20,777 nt of DNA from JAFEBO01 sp036392375. Lineage in GTDB: Bacteria; Planctomycetota; Phycisphaerae; Phycisphaerales; UBA1924. The stretch covers positions 1 to 20,777 of the forward strand of contig DASVYC010000107.1 of the NCBI GenBank assembly GCA_036392375.1, given 5' to 3'. Below the pieces are notes generated by a model. The model saw nothing but the letters and a program-made list of their open reading frames with translations, searched no databases and had not been told where the DNA came from. Shown in pieces: positions 7,120 through 14,723 of this stretch. Both the position numbers and the translations under genes were made by a program. How positions within the stretch are numbered: the stretch's first letter is position 1; each line of letters opens with the position of its first letter.

Positions 7120-8477
7120 CACACACCTCCGCGGACCAGCGAAGCGAAAAGCTCGCCCCGCTGCTCGTAGTTCTCGAACTGATCCCACGAAGCGCACGCC
7201 GGGCTGAGGAGGATCACGTCGCCGTCTCGAGCCTTGGCAAGCGCCGCGGAGACCGCACCCTTGAGCGTGCCGCACTCGTGAGCCCGACCCTCTGCGGCCC
7301 GCGCGATCGCGGGGCCGGTCTTTCCGATGGTGTACAGGCCGGCGAGAGAAGACGCGAGGCGGCCGATCGGAGCGAGATCCGAGCCCTTGTCATAGCCGCC
7401 CGCGATGAGATGGACGCGCGACGCCCCGCACTCGCCTGGCTCGTCGAACGCCCGGACTGCCAGCAGGCACGACTCGGGCGTCGTGGACTTGGAATCGTTG
7501 AAGCAGCGCACCCCCGGACGCGACGCCACGCGCTGCAAGCGGTGCGGGAGCCCCGGGAACGTCCGCACCGCGGCGACGGCGGCGTCGCGAGCCGCGCCCG
7601 CCGCGAGGGCGGCTTCCACGGCGACGCCCGCGTTGATGCGGTTGTGCTTGCCGGGGATGGCGAGCGCGTCGATCTCGACGGTGGGCACGATGCGATGCGT
7701 GCCGGCCGCGTGCTTCCAATCCGAGGTCTCGCTCGTTGGCCCGATGATCGCGACGTCGCCGGCCCGCTGGCCCGCGAGCAGCACCTGCTTGCTCCGGCGG
7801 TAGTGGTCGAGATCGCCGTGCCAGTCGAGGTGATTGGGCGAGAAGTTGGTCGTCACAGCGATGCGAGGCGACCAGCCCGAAGCGGGAGCCGAGCCGAGCT
7901 CGGTGGGAGCAACCATGGCAAGCCCGCCGAGCCAGCAGAGCATGGCACTCGAGAGTTCGAGCACCACCCACGTCGAAGCGTTGATCTGAGTGAGTGTTCC
8001 GAGCAGGGAGCCGCCGATGTTGCCGCCCAAGACGGCGTTCATCCCTGCGCCCTGTAGCGCATGGTGGATCATCGCGCTGGTCGTGCTCTTGCCGACGGAA
8101 CCGGTGATGCCGATGACACGGTCGCGGGCCGGTAAACGCTCCACCAGCAACTGGATCTCGGTGGTCACCGGCACGCTCGCCGCCCACGCCGCCCGCAGAA
8201 ATCGGTTGTCCCACGGCTTGGGCACCGCGGGATTCGCCACTACGAGATCGCAAGTCGTGAAGTCGCTGACGTTGTGCTCGCCCAGCCGCAGCGACACGAT
8301 GCCGCGGCTGGTGAGATCGGAGAGTGAGTCCACAGAAGCCTTCAGCTTGTCGGCGGGTTCGATGTCGGTGACGAGAACCGCCGCGCCCTGAGCCGCGAGC
8401 CAACGGGTCACGCCCGCCCCGCCGCCGAAGCGGCCCAGGCCCATCACCGTCACCTTCAAGCCTTCCAGATTCTGCAT
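7119..8477 (-). CDS. murD: UDP-N-acetylmuramoyl-L-alanine--D-glutamate ligase
   Basis: The cytoplasmic ligase that adds D-Glu to UDP-MurNAc-L-Ala in peptidoglycan precursor synthesis. The 452-residue protein has the N-terminal Rossmann-like domain (VTVMGLGRFGG), an ATP-binding loop GSVGKST (126-132; E. coli MurD has GSNGKST, so the Asn is Val here), TTNFSPNHLDWHG (209-221), and the carbamylated-Lys position K230 in YRRSK. The C-terminal domain has FNDSKSTTPES (326-336) and LLSPACASWDQFENYEQRG (423-441), which is diagnostic for MurD. It stands away from any mur/fts cluster and is coupled to the YdjY-domain gene downstream. GAGGGAG lies upstream of the ATG. Confidence 0.93.
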   Translation of the reverse strand: MQNLEGLKVTVMGLGRFGGGAGVTRWLAAQGAAVLVTDIEPADKLKASVDSLSDLTSRGIVSLRLGEHNVSDFTTCDLVVANPAVPKPWDNRFLRAAWAASVPVTTEIQLLVERLPARDRVIGITGSVGKSTTSAMIHHALQGAGMNAVLGGNIGGSLLGTLTQINASTWVVLELSSAMLCWLGGLAMVAPTELGSAPASGWSPRIAVTTNFSPNHLDWHGDLDHYRRSKQVLLAGQRAGDVAIIGPTSETSDWKHAAGTHRIVPTVEIDALAIPGKHNRINAGVAVEAALAAGAARDAAVAAVRTFPGLPHRLQRVASRPGVRCFNDSKSTTPESCLLAVRAFDEPGECGASRVHLIAGGYDKGSDLAPIGRLASSLAGLYTIGKTGPAIARAAEGRAHECGTLKGAVSAALAKARDGDVILLSPACASWDQFENYEQRGELFASLVRGGV

Positions 8478-8506
8478 CGCTCGCGCTCCCTCGCGGCCTT
8501 CTAGAG

Positions 8507-8526
8507 CCTCTCGCGTAAGCGAGAGG
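8507..8526 (-). terminator. Perfect 8-bp stem tetraloop hairpin between tyrS and murD
   Basis: On the plus strand CCTCTCGC (8507-8514), loop GTAA, GCGAGAGG (8519-8526). On the transcribed minus strand it falls 28 bases after the tyrS stop and 29 bases before the murD ATG. No T-run follows on the minus strand, so it may act as an attenuator, an RNA processing signal or a dispersed hairpin repeat rather than a classic terminator. A similar hairpin occurs at 13545-13564. Confidence 0.4.
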
Positions 8527-8554
8527 TCGCTTCAAGCAAACTTCAATGGACGCA

Positions 8555-10039
8555 TCATTCCCACCGCGTCACATACCAGTTCTTCTTCCCACGCCGGATC
8601 GCGACGATCGAGCCGTGGAGCAGATTGCTCGCGGTAATCTTGTGATCCGCCGTCGCCTTCGTGCCGTTGATGCTGATCGAGCCGTTGGCCAGAAACTCCT
8701 TGGCCTCGCGCTTGGATGCGACGGCCTGCGTCTCCACCAGCAGGTCCATCAACGCCACGCCCTCGCCTGCGAGTCGCGACTTGGCGAGCGTCGACGACGG
8801 AGCGCTCGCCAGCACGTCCTCCAGGAGCTGTTTTGGCAGGCTCGCGATATCCCCGCTGAAGAGCGCCTTGGCGGCGTTCTCCGCGGCTTCCATATCGGTC
8901 TTGCCGTGGATGATCTCGGTTGCGGCGCGAGCCAGCGCTCGCTGCGCCTCGCGGGCGCCGGGCTCGGTCTGCACCTTGTGCTCGAACGCGTTGATCTCGT
9001 CGTGCGAGAGGAACGTGAAGGTCTTGAGGAACCGGACGACATCCGCGTCGGCGGCGTTGAGCCAGAACTGGTAGTAGGCGTAGGGGCTGGTGCGATGCGC
9101 ACTCAGCCAGATCGCGCCGGACTCGGTCTTGCCGAACTTGCCGCCGTCGGATTTGGTGACGAGGGGCCAGGTGAGGCCAAAGGAGTCGCTGGGCAGGAAC
9201 TCCCCGTGCACTTTGCGCACCATGTCGCTTTCGCGCTCGAATGACCGTTCAGCGGCCGCGAACTCGTTTGGTTCTTGAAGCGGACTGTCTATTGCCGCCT
9301 TGGCAGCATCGATTGCTCTTTGAGCTTTCGAAAGATGGGTCTTGATCGCTTCCCGTTGCTCCTGTGTGCTTCGCTCGTGGACCGTCATTCGCCGGATCAG
9401 ATCGCACCCACCCACGATGTTCCCGAACTGATCGCTGCCGCCCATCTGCAGCGTGACGCCCATGGCGCGGTAGAGGTGCAGGAAGTCGTAGCTCTGCAGG
9501 ATCATGTAGCTGAACTCGGTGTAGCTGATGCCCTGATCGCGGTTGTGCAGTCGTTCGCGCACCGAGTCCTTCTGGATCATCATGTTGACCGAGAAGTGCT
9601 TGCCGATGTCGCGGAGGGCGTCGAGGTAACTGATCTTGTCGAGCCAGTCGATGTTGTTGACAAGCTCGGCCTTGGTCTCGGGCTTGCCGGAGAAATCGAG
9701 CAGGCGATCGAAGATCTTCTCGATGCTCTTGACGTTGGCCGCGACGGTCTCGCGGGTGTTGAGCTGGCGCTCGGCGCTCTTGCCGGAGGGGTCGCCGATC
9801 AGGCCGGTGCCGCCGCCCATGACGGCGATGGGCTTGTGCCCGGCCCGCTGGAAGCGAGCAAGAGCCATGATGGTCACGAGGTTGCCGATCGTGAGCGAGT
9901 CGGCGGTGGGATCGAACCCCGCGTATGCGCGGCGGACACCGCCGCAGAGGTGGGCGTCGAGCTCCGCGGGGTGTGTGATCTGATGGATCTGCCCTCGCCA
10001 ACGCATGTCGGCGAGGAACGAAGACTTCTCGGCGTGCAT
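8555..10039 (-). CDS. tyrS: Tyrosyl-tRNA synthetase with an internal insertion
   Basis: It charges tRNA-Tyr; class I synthetase of the bacterial TyrRS family, cytoplasmic. The protein has 494 residues against about 420 usual. Domains: catalytic Rossmann fold (about 35-345) with GFDPTADS, GGGTGLIGDPSGKSAERQLNT, DWLDKISYLDALRDIGKHFSVN, QGISYTEFSYMILQSYDF and QMGGSDQFGNI; KMSKS-like loop KFGKT (301-305); S4-like C-terminal domain (about 425-490). Two oddities: the HIGH motif reads TIGN (50-53), and about 65 residues (219-285, glutamine/alanine/glutamate-rich, probably helical) are inserted between DLIRRM and FGLTWPLVTK. The rest is complete, so I take it as functional. An alternative start is M12. 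It is probably co-transcribed with murD. Confidence 0.93.
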   Translation of the reverse strand: MHAEKSSFLADMRWRGQIHQITHPAELDAHLCGGVRRAYAGFDPTADSLTIGNLVTIMALARFQRAGHKPIAVMGGGTGLIGDPSGKSAERQLNTRETVAANVKSIEKIFDRLLDFSGKPETKAELVNNIDWLDKISYLDALRDIGKHFSVNMMIQKDSVRERLHNRDQGISYTEFSYMILQSYDFLHLYRAMGVTLQMGGSDQFGNIVGGCDLIRRMTVHERSTQEQREAIKTHLSKAQRAIDAAKAAIDSPLQEPNEFAAAERSFERESDMVRKVHGEFLPSDSFGLTWPLVTKSDGGKFGKTESGAIWLSAHRTSPYAYYQFWLNAADADVVRFLKTFTFLSHDEINAFEHKVQTEPGAREAQRALARAATEIIHGKTDMEAAENAAKALFSGDIASLPKQLLEDVLASAPSSTLAKSRLAGEGVALMDLLVETQAVASKREAKEFLANGSISINGTKATADHKITASNLLHGSIVAIRRGKKNWYVTRWE

Positions 10040-10133
10040 AGGCCCGGAGAGTATGCGATAGCGTCCGGTGTGGAGTCGATTTGCCGATGGGGGTGGGGCC
10101 TCCCAGACCCCGCGCGTTCTTCTTTGATTGGCG

Positions 10134-11057
10134 TTATTTCTTACCGAGATACCACGCCGGATCGGTCGCCTTGTCCGACCAACGGGTCATGTCATCCAGC
10201 TCGGCAAAGCCGAGCGTCTCGACGTGCCCGTCGATCATCGCCGAGATCGCCTTCTTGTTGTGCCGCAACGCGACAAAGCCCGAGGAGTTCGGGTCCTTCT
10301 GGCTGTAGGCCGAGGCCCACTTGCGTTGTCCGGAGTACGGGGCCTCAACGAGAAAGTAGCCCTCACTGGTGCCGATGTCGGGGAATGACCAGGCCGGGCT
10401 CGGACGCGCGGACACGAACGCGAGCAGGCGGCTGGGTCGACGCGGCTCATCCAGACGAGCGATGTAGCGGCGTCCGAATGTCTTCTCCGAGAGCGGGTCC
10501 ATGCCGTGATCCACGCTGCCCCCGACGAAGGCAACGTTCATTCCCAGAGCGGGGAAGAGGCTGAAGAAATAGGGGTACGCGAAACCAACCTTCTCGTAGC
10601 GATCGCCCGCGTCGCGGAGATCGGTGACCAGCTTCTGGTTGTCGTAGAGAGCGATGATGCCGGAGGTGAAATAGGGGGCGATGCGCCACGGGTAGCGCTG
10701 CGCCGCTGGCGCGAGCAGCCGCCGACCTCGGTCGTCGGTGACGAGCATCGAGGCATTCACTGTGGCGGCGGAGGGAAGCCCGGTAAGGACCGCGCCCTTG
10801 TTGTCGCCCGCGTAGCAGCTCATCGCGACCATGAGCTGCTGTGCGCCGATCATCTCGCGTGTCTGACGGGCCACGCCGCGGGCGTTCTTTAGGGTGGGCA
10901 GAGCGATCGAGATCAGCACCGCGATGACGCTGATGGTGACCAGGACCTCGATCAAGGTGAACGCACGGTCACCAACCAGCCGCCGGATCGGGCATTGACG
11001 ACGCCGCCGCGGCGTTGGGCTTGGAGCTGGGTGCGAGTTTCTGAGTGAACCTGACAT
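10134..11057 (-). CDS. Type II secretion pseudopilin-like protein with prepilin cleavage motif and H-X9-DG motif
   Basis: A 307-residue protein of the planctomycete pseudopilin type. After a basic, proline-rich leader of 32 residues comes the prepilin signal RAFTLIEVLVTISVIAVLIS, with E37 at position +5 after predicted cleavage before F33. The residue before the cut is Ala rather than the usual Gly. The hydrophobic helix runs to about 55. Near the C-terminus H266 is followed by nine residues and then DG (276-277), an H-X9-DG motif as in many planctomycete and verrucomicrobial pseudopilins. It has none of the usual type II secretion neighbours. It is divergent from the dockerin protein gene. 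The exact role (minor pilin or secretion) cannot be told from sequence. Confidence 0.85.
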   Translation of the reverse strand: MSGSLRNSHPAPSPTPRRRRQCPIRRLVGDRAFTLIEVLVTISVIAVLISIALPTLKNARGVARQTREMIGAQQLMVAMSCYAGDNKGAVLTGLPSAATVNASMLVTDDRGRRLLAPAAQRYPWRIAPYFTSGIIALYDNQKLVTDLRDAGDRYEKVGFAYPYFFSLFPALGMNVAFVGGSVDHGMDPLSEKTFGRRYIARLDEPRRPSRLLAFVSARPSPAWSFPDIGTSEGYFLVEAPYSGQRKWASAYSQKDPNSSGFVALRHNKKAISAMIDGHVETLGFAELDDMTRWSDKATDPAWYLGKK

Positions 11058-11247
11058 GCCAAGAGGGGTTTTAGCAGACTTGTGTGTCTTCTTGATTCTG
11101 AGACTTTATCTCAATAAGCTTTGGGCATCCCGAGATTTCATCCCGGCGAAGAGTATTTCCTGTTCGACACGATTTCTTCTGGTCCGCCCGAATTCAATCC
11201 CGAATCATTCCCAGATAGTTTCATCGTCTATTCATGGAGCCGTCCCT
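11058..11247. other. AT-rich divergent intergenic region
   Basis: This 190-base spacer separates the pseudopilin (-) and dockerin protein (+) genes and is clearly lower in GC than the rest of the window. It holds TGAGA-CTTTA-TCTCA (a 5-bp inverted repeat near 11099-11113) and two direct copies of CATCCCG (11126-11132 and 11139-11145), followed by related ATCCCGAAT and ATTCCC words up to 11212. A poor promoter-like pair for the plus gene is TTGATT (11092) and TAAGCT (11115) with 17-base spacing. It probably contains the promoters of both genes; no small ORF or RNA is evident. Confidence 0.4.
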
Positions 11248-12348
11248 ATGTTCGTTGAACGTTCTTCCCGAGTCGTTGTTGCCCGCGTGCTTGCTGCGAT
11301 TTCTGGGTTGGTTGGGGGGCATGCAGCCCTCGCGAACGTGCCGCCCATTAGCGCAAATTATTCCAGTCCGGACCAGGACCGGTGGATGTACCCGTTCAAC
11401 TTTGCCGCCGGCGCCGAGACGCGGGCTTCGCTCTTCGCGGCCCTGCGGGTGCCCGGCTTCGACGATCGCGACTCGGAAATGATCGTGGGCTTCGACGTGC
11501 GGGGCGCGATCCCGTCGGACGCGGGGCGGCTGCGGTACAAGATCCTCAAGGCCGAACTGAGCGTGTTCGTGGAGAACAACAACGCGTTCTCGTACGACCC
11601 CACGCCCGATCCACTGGCGTCGAGCTACGCCGCCAGCGACCCCGAGTACGTCGCGGACACCGACCCGTCCAAGCCGATCGAGGTCTGGCCGGTCGCGTTC
11701 CGCGGCGGGTTCGACACTCAGTCGTGGCAGGAGAACTCGCCGTTCTTTGGCGGCAATCCGCTGACCGATTCGGTTGAGGGCGTGCGGTACTGCTACCCGG
11801 CGCTGCTCGATAACTTCCAGCAGCCCACCGATATGTCGCGCCAGGTGCGAGAGAAGCTCCCGGGGTCGCCGATCACGGTGGGACGGCTGTTCAATGCCGG
11901 CGATGTGGAGCTGACGCCGGGTGCCTTGGTCCCGCAGGGCACGCGCGTGCGGTTCAACCTGCTCGAGGGCACCTCGAACACGTACGTCTACCTGCAGAAC
12001 GCGATGAACAAGGGCGTGCTCCTGCTCTCGGTTGCGACGCTCGAGCCCACCACCGGCGGCCCCGGCGGCGGCACCGGCGGCGTGACCTACCCGCGCATCT
12101 ACACCAAGGAGAATCCCACGGCACAGGCCCTGTCGCTCGCGCCTCAGCTTGAGATGACCGTGGCGTACACGTGCGCCGCCGACCTCGACGGCGACGATCT
12201 TGTGGACGATGCGGACTTCCAGATTTTTGCCGTCGGCTACAACGAACTCCTCGATGCTCGCGCCGACCTCAACCTCGACGGCGTGACCGACGACGCCGAC
12301 TTCTCGATCTTCGCGGTCGCGTACGACGAGCTTGTCTGCCCGAACTGA
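11248..12348 (+). CDS. Secreted protein with C-terminal dockerin-type domain
   Basis: A 366-residue exported protein. The signal peptide is at about 1-29 (VVVARVLAAISGLVGGHAALA|N). The body (30-305) is probably beta-rich, with a Gly-rich stretch GGPGGGTGG at 270-278, and matches no family I recognise. The C-terminal 309-365 contains two dockerin-like calcium-binding repeats, ADLDGDDLVDDADFQIFAVGY and ADLNLDGVTDDADFSIFAVAYD, bracketed by Cys309 and Cys364. Phycisphaerae use such GC-type dockerin tails on many exported proteins. I chose the ATG at 11248 because it gives a proper signal peptide; the frame is open back to 11056 over AT-rich intergenic DNA. A terminator follows. Confidence 0.85.
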   Translation: MFVERSSRVVVARVLAAISGLVGGHAALANVPPISANYSSPDQDRWMYPFNFAAGAETRASLFAALRVPGFDDRDSEMIVGFDVRGAIPSDAGRLRYKILKAELSVFVENNNAFSYDPTPDPLASSYAASDPEYVADTDPSKPIEVWPVAFRGGFDTQSWQENSPFFGGNPLTDSVEGVRYCYPALLDNFQQPTDMSRQVREKLPGSPITVGRLFNAGDVELTPGALVPQGTRVRFNLLEGTSNTYVYLQNAMNKGVLLLSVATLEPTTGGPGGGTGGVTYPRIYTKENPTAQALSLAPQLEMTVAYTCAADLDGDDLVDDADFQIFAVGYNELLDARADLNLDGVTDDADFSIFAVAYDELVCPN

Positions 12349-12380
12349 GAAACAGCTACGCCGATTTCTGTCCACCAGCG

Positions 12381-12413
12381 AACCGGGGATCTCACGCCCC
12401 GGTTATCTCTTTG
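12381..12413 (+). terminator. Rho-independent terminator after the dockerin protein gene
   Basis: AACCGGGG (12381-12388), 8-base loop, CCCCGGTT (12397-12404), then ATCTCTTTG. The perfect 8-bp stem with a T-rich tail lies 33 bases after the stop codon and just before the convergent polyprenyl synthase end at 12427. Confidence 0.75.
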
Positions 12414-12426
12414 ATCGGCTCGCGAC

Positions 12427-13464
12427 TTACAGATTCCGCTCGACCACCGCGTCCGCGGCCTGCAGCAGCCCGGCCTTTGCCGCGGACTCGGGCAGTCCGG
12501 CGAGTTCCGCTTTGGCCTCGCTCACGAGCCGCTTTGCGGTGGTGCGGGCGTACTCGAGTGAGTTGGTCGAGTCGAGTGCTCGGCGGAGCGCCTTCGCGGC
12601 TTCGCGGGCCTGCTCGTGGCCTTCGCCGGACTCCTCAAGCAGCACGAGCGAGCGGCCGCGGTCGGCGGGCTTGCAGGTGGCGAGGTGGTGGATCAAGGGC
12701 AGCGTCAGCTTGCCCTTCTCGAGGTCCTTGCCGAGCGACTTGCCCACCACGGATTCCACGCCGGTGAGATCGAGCAGATCGTCCTGGATCTGGAACGCGA
12801 TGCCCAAGTGACGCCCATAGGTCGCGAGGCGCTCGCAGGTTGCGTCGCTCGCGCCGCTGCATGCGGCGCCGAGGCGGCACGCGGCGGCGATGAGCGCGGC
12901 GGTCTTGCGGGCGACGATCTCGTAGTACGTCGGCTCATCCAGCGAATAGTCATCGCGATGGTGCAATTGCAGCAGTTCACCCGCGCACATGACCATGCTG
13001 GCGTCGGCGACGACCAACGCGGCCCGTTGGTCCTGCAGCTGCGAGCAGAGGTGATACGCGGAGGCGATCAGGTAATCGCCGAGGATGACCGCGGGCTCGT
13101 TGCCGCGGAGGCGGTTGACTGTCAAGCCCTTGCGGCGTGTGTCTGCCTCGTCCAAGACGTCGTCGTGCACCAGCGTCGCCATGTGCACCATCTCGACGAC
13201 GGCGCCGAGCAGGGCGTGGTGGCGCGTGAGAAGGGTGTTCAGATCCGCGTTCGGGGTCGCGGCCGTCGCCATGCCGCAGAGGCCGACGAGCGTGGGGCGG
13301 AGCATCTTGCCCCGGTAGGCCTCGACGTGACGGACGAGTGCGGCGACGGGCGGGAGATCGGAGCGGAGTTGCTCGTCGAAGATGCGAGCGGTGCGCTCCA
13401 GATGGGCCGCGATAGCGGCGGCGATCTGGTCGTCGGCGGAGATGCCTGAGGCAATCGGGAGCAT
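12427..13464 (-). CDS. Polyprenyl (trans-isoprenyl) diphosphate synthase
   Basis: It condenses allylic diphosphates with isopentenyl diphosphate to build a polyprenyl chain for quinones or similar lipids; cytoplasmic. From the ATG at 13464 it has 345 residues. Visible are RGKMLRP (51-57; IPP binding), the first aspartate motif HDDVLDEADTRRKG with D101-D105, GNEPAVILGDYL (121-132), RKTAALIAAACRLGA (186-200) and the second aspartate motif QIQDDLLDLTG with D228-D232. KSLGKDLEKGKLTLPLI (242-258) is the usual follow-on. The DDxxD spacing has two residues between Asp pairs, the long-chain type. Chain length and substrate cannot be set from sequence. The frame is open upstream to 13560, but that part covers intergenic DNA. 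Confidence 0.92.
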   Translation of the reverse strand: MLPIASGISADDQIAAAIAAHLERTARIFDEQLRSDLPPVAALVRHVEAYRGKMLRPTLVGLCGMATAATPNADLNTLLTRHHALLGAVVEMVHMATLVHDDVLDEADTRRKGLTVNRLRGNEPAVILGDYLIASAYHLCSQLQDQRAALVVADASMVMCAGELLQLHHRDDYSLDEPTYYEIVARKTAALIAAACRLGAACSGASDATCERLATYGRHLGIAFQIQDDLLDLTGVESVVGKSLGKDLEKGKLTLPLIHHLATCKPADRGRSLVLLEESGEGHEQAREAAKALRRALDSTNSLEYARTTAKRLVSEAKAELAGLPESAAKAGLLQAADAVVERNL

Positions 13465-13544
13465 TGATGAAGGATAGGAAGACAACAGCAACCTCCTGCG
13501 CGAGCGGAGGGCGCGAAGTGCTTGCGAAGCGGACGTCGCGGCGG

Positions 13545-13564
13545 CCCTGTGCTTGCGCACAGGG
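13545..13564 (-). terminator. Perfect 8-bp stem tetraloop hairpin after the peroxiredoxin-GNAT gene
   Basis: CCCTGTGC (13545-13552), loop TTGC, GCACAGGG (13557-13564). On the transcribed minus strand it starts only 3 bases after the peroxiredoxin-GNAT stop codon. No T-run follows. Its shape (8-bp stem, 4-base loop flanked by GC pairs) matches the hairpin at 8507-8526. Confidence 0.45.
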
Positions 13565-13567
13565 TTC

Positions 13568-14674
13568 CTATTGCAAGTTCAGCTCGAACTCGACCTCGTC
13601 TCGGATGGGCAGGCCGCTGGGGCCGACTTTGGGGATCGGTGCGCCCCGGCGGCGGGCGTCGTCGATGATCCCCTTGTGGATAGCCGCAAGCGTCCACCCG
13701 CAGCGCTGGTAGAAGGCTAGTGCGCGAATGTTGTCGTTGGACGTAGTGAGGAAGATCCGCCAGCAGCCGGCGGCGCGGGCGATGTCGGCGGCGGCGTCGA
13801 GCAGACGTTCGCCGACGCCGCGGCCTTCGTCGCGTGTGCTCAGGGTGACGACCTCGCACTGCGCGCCGCCGGGCAGGATCTCGTACGTGCAGAGGCCGAC
13901 GGGCAAACCTTCTCGTTCGGCGACGAGGGCGGGAATGCGGTCGGCGTCGTAGCCGACGTTGCGCGACCAGATCTGCGTGCCGGCCCAGTGCTTGGTGAGT
14001 TCGTCACGTACGAACGCGTCGTGCCGCGCTTCGCGGCGGACGATGCGAACCTGGCTCCGACGCTGCAACCACGCGAGCATGTTGGTCGCGTTCTCGTTGG
14101 GCGGGAAGACCGGGTACCAGACTTTGCGAATGCGGGTCGTCGGGGCAACAGACGCGTCGAAGCACGTGTCCGGTTCCACGTACCACGCCATGCGGGCGAT
14201 GAGGGTTGTGGGGTTCTCGGGTTCGGTGGGGAACTCGAAGGTGGGAAGCCGCAGGGCGCGCGTCAGTTCGAGCTTGGAATCGCTCAGTAACTCAAACGGC
14301 ACGTGCATGCGTGCCTTGAACTCGCGCTGGTGCGAGGTCGCGTTGGTGCTGACACCGAAGACCCGGACTCCGAGGGCGGTGAATTGGGAGTGGAGGTCGC
14401 GGAAGCCGCAGCTCTGCGGCGTGCAGCCGCGGGCGCCGGGGATGGAGTCCCACTCCTCGCCGTGGTACCCGAGCGACGGAGCGCGGCCGGGGACGCCGGT
14501 GCGGGGGTAGAAGAAGAGAACGGTGGGGGAGGTGAGGGAGGCGAGATTGATGGACTCGCCGCTGGTCGCGGTGAGGGAGATCGAGGGGAGAAGCGAGCGG
14601 CGGAGGTGCAGGCAGGCACCGTCGTCCTTGGGGACGGGCAGGTCGGCGGGAAGTTGGGTGGGGTCGTGGGGCAT
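13568..14674 (-). CDS. Peroxiredoxin (PrxQ-like) fused to a GNAT acetyltransferase
   Basis: A 368-residue two-domain protein. Residues about 20-206 are a redoxin-fold peroxiredoxin: TVLFFYPRTG, then GARGCTPQSCGFRDLHSQF with C84 (peroxidatic) and C89 (resolving), the five-residue spacing of PrxQ/BCP; FGVSTNATSHQREF and PFELLSDSKLELTRALRLPTFE follow, ending WYPVFPPNENATNMLAWL. From about 208 to 368 is a GNAT domain: acetyl-CoA loop LSTRDEGRGVGERLLDAA (278-295), IFLTTSNDNIRALAFYQRCGW (307-327). The frame runs through without a break, so the fusion is real at the DNA level. It would reduce peroxides and acetylate an unknown substrate. The two halves may normally be separate genes. The 5' end lies next to the GxxExxY cassette. 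Confidence 0.88.
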   Translation of the reverse strand: MPHDPTQLPADLPVPKDDGACLHLRRSLLPSISLTATSGESINLASLTSPTVLFFYPRTGVPGRAPSLGYHGEEWDSIPGARGCTPQSCGFRDLHSQFTALGVRVFGVSTNATSHQREFKARMHVPFELLSDSKLELTRALRLPTFEFPTEPENPTTLIARMAWYVEPDTCFDASVAPTTRIRKVWYPVFPPNENATNMLAWLQRRSQVRIVRREARHDAFVRDELTKHWAGTQIWSRNVGYDADRIPALVAEREGLPVGLCTYEILPGGAQCEVVTLSTRDEGRGVGERLLDAAADIARAAGCWRIFLTTSNDNIRALAFYQRCGWTLAAIHKGIIDDARRRGAPIPKVGPSGLPIRDEVEFELNLQ

Positions 14675-14676
14675 GG

Positions 14677-14723
14677 GAAAGGCAATTTACCACGGAGATC
14701 ACGGAGAACACGGAGAAGAGATG
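14677..14723 (+). repeat. Left inverted repeat of the GxxExxY cassette
   Basis: About 47 bases that match the reverse complement of 15125-15171 at 38 of 47 positions by my count, with no gaps. The core is three tandem 9-mers, CACGGAGAT, CACGGAGAA, CACGGAGAA (14691-14717). It overlaps the 3' end of the GxxExxY ORF, encoding its last eight codons and stop, and ends 3 bases from the peroxiredoxin-GNAT start codon. Confidence 0.85.

Noticed and set aside
11221..12375. 384-codon minus-strand frame over the dockerin protein gene
   Set aside because: Antisense to a gene with signal peptide, dockerin repeats and terminator; arginine/valine-rich translation typical of a shadow.
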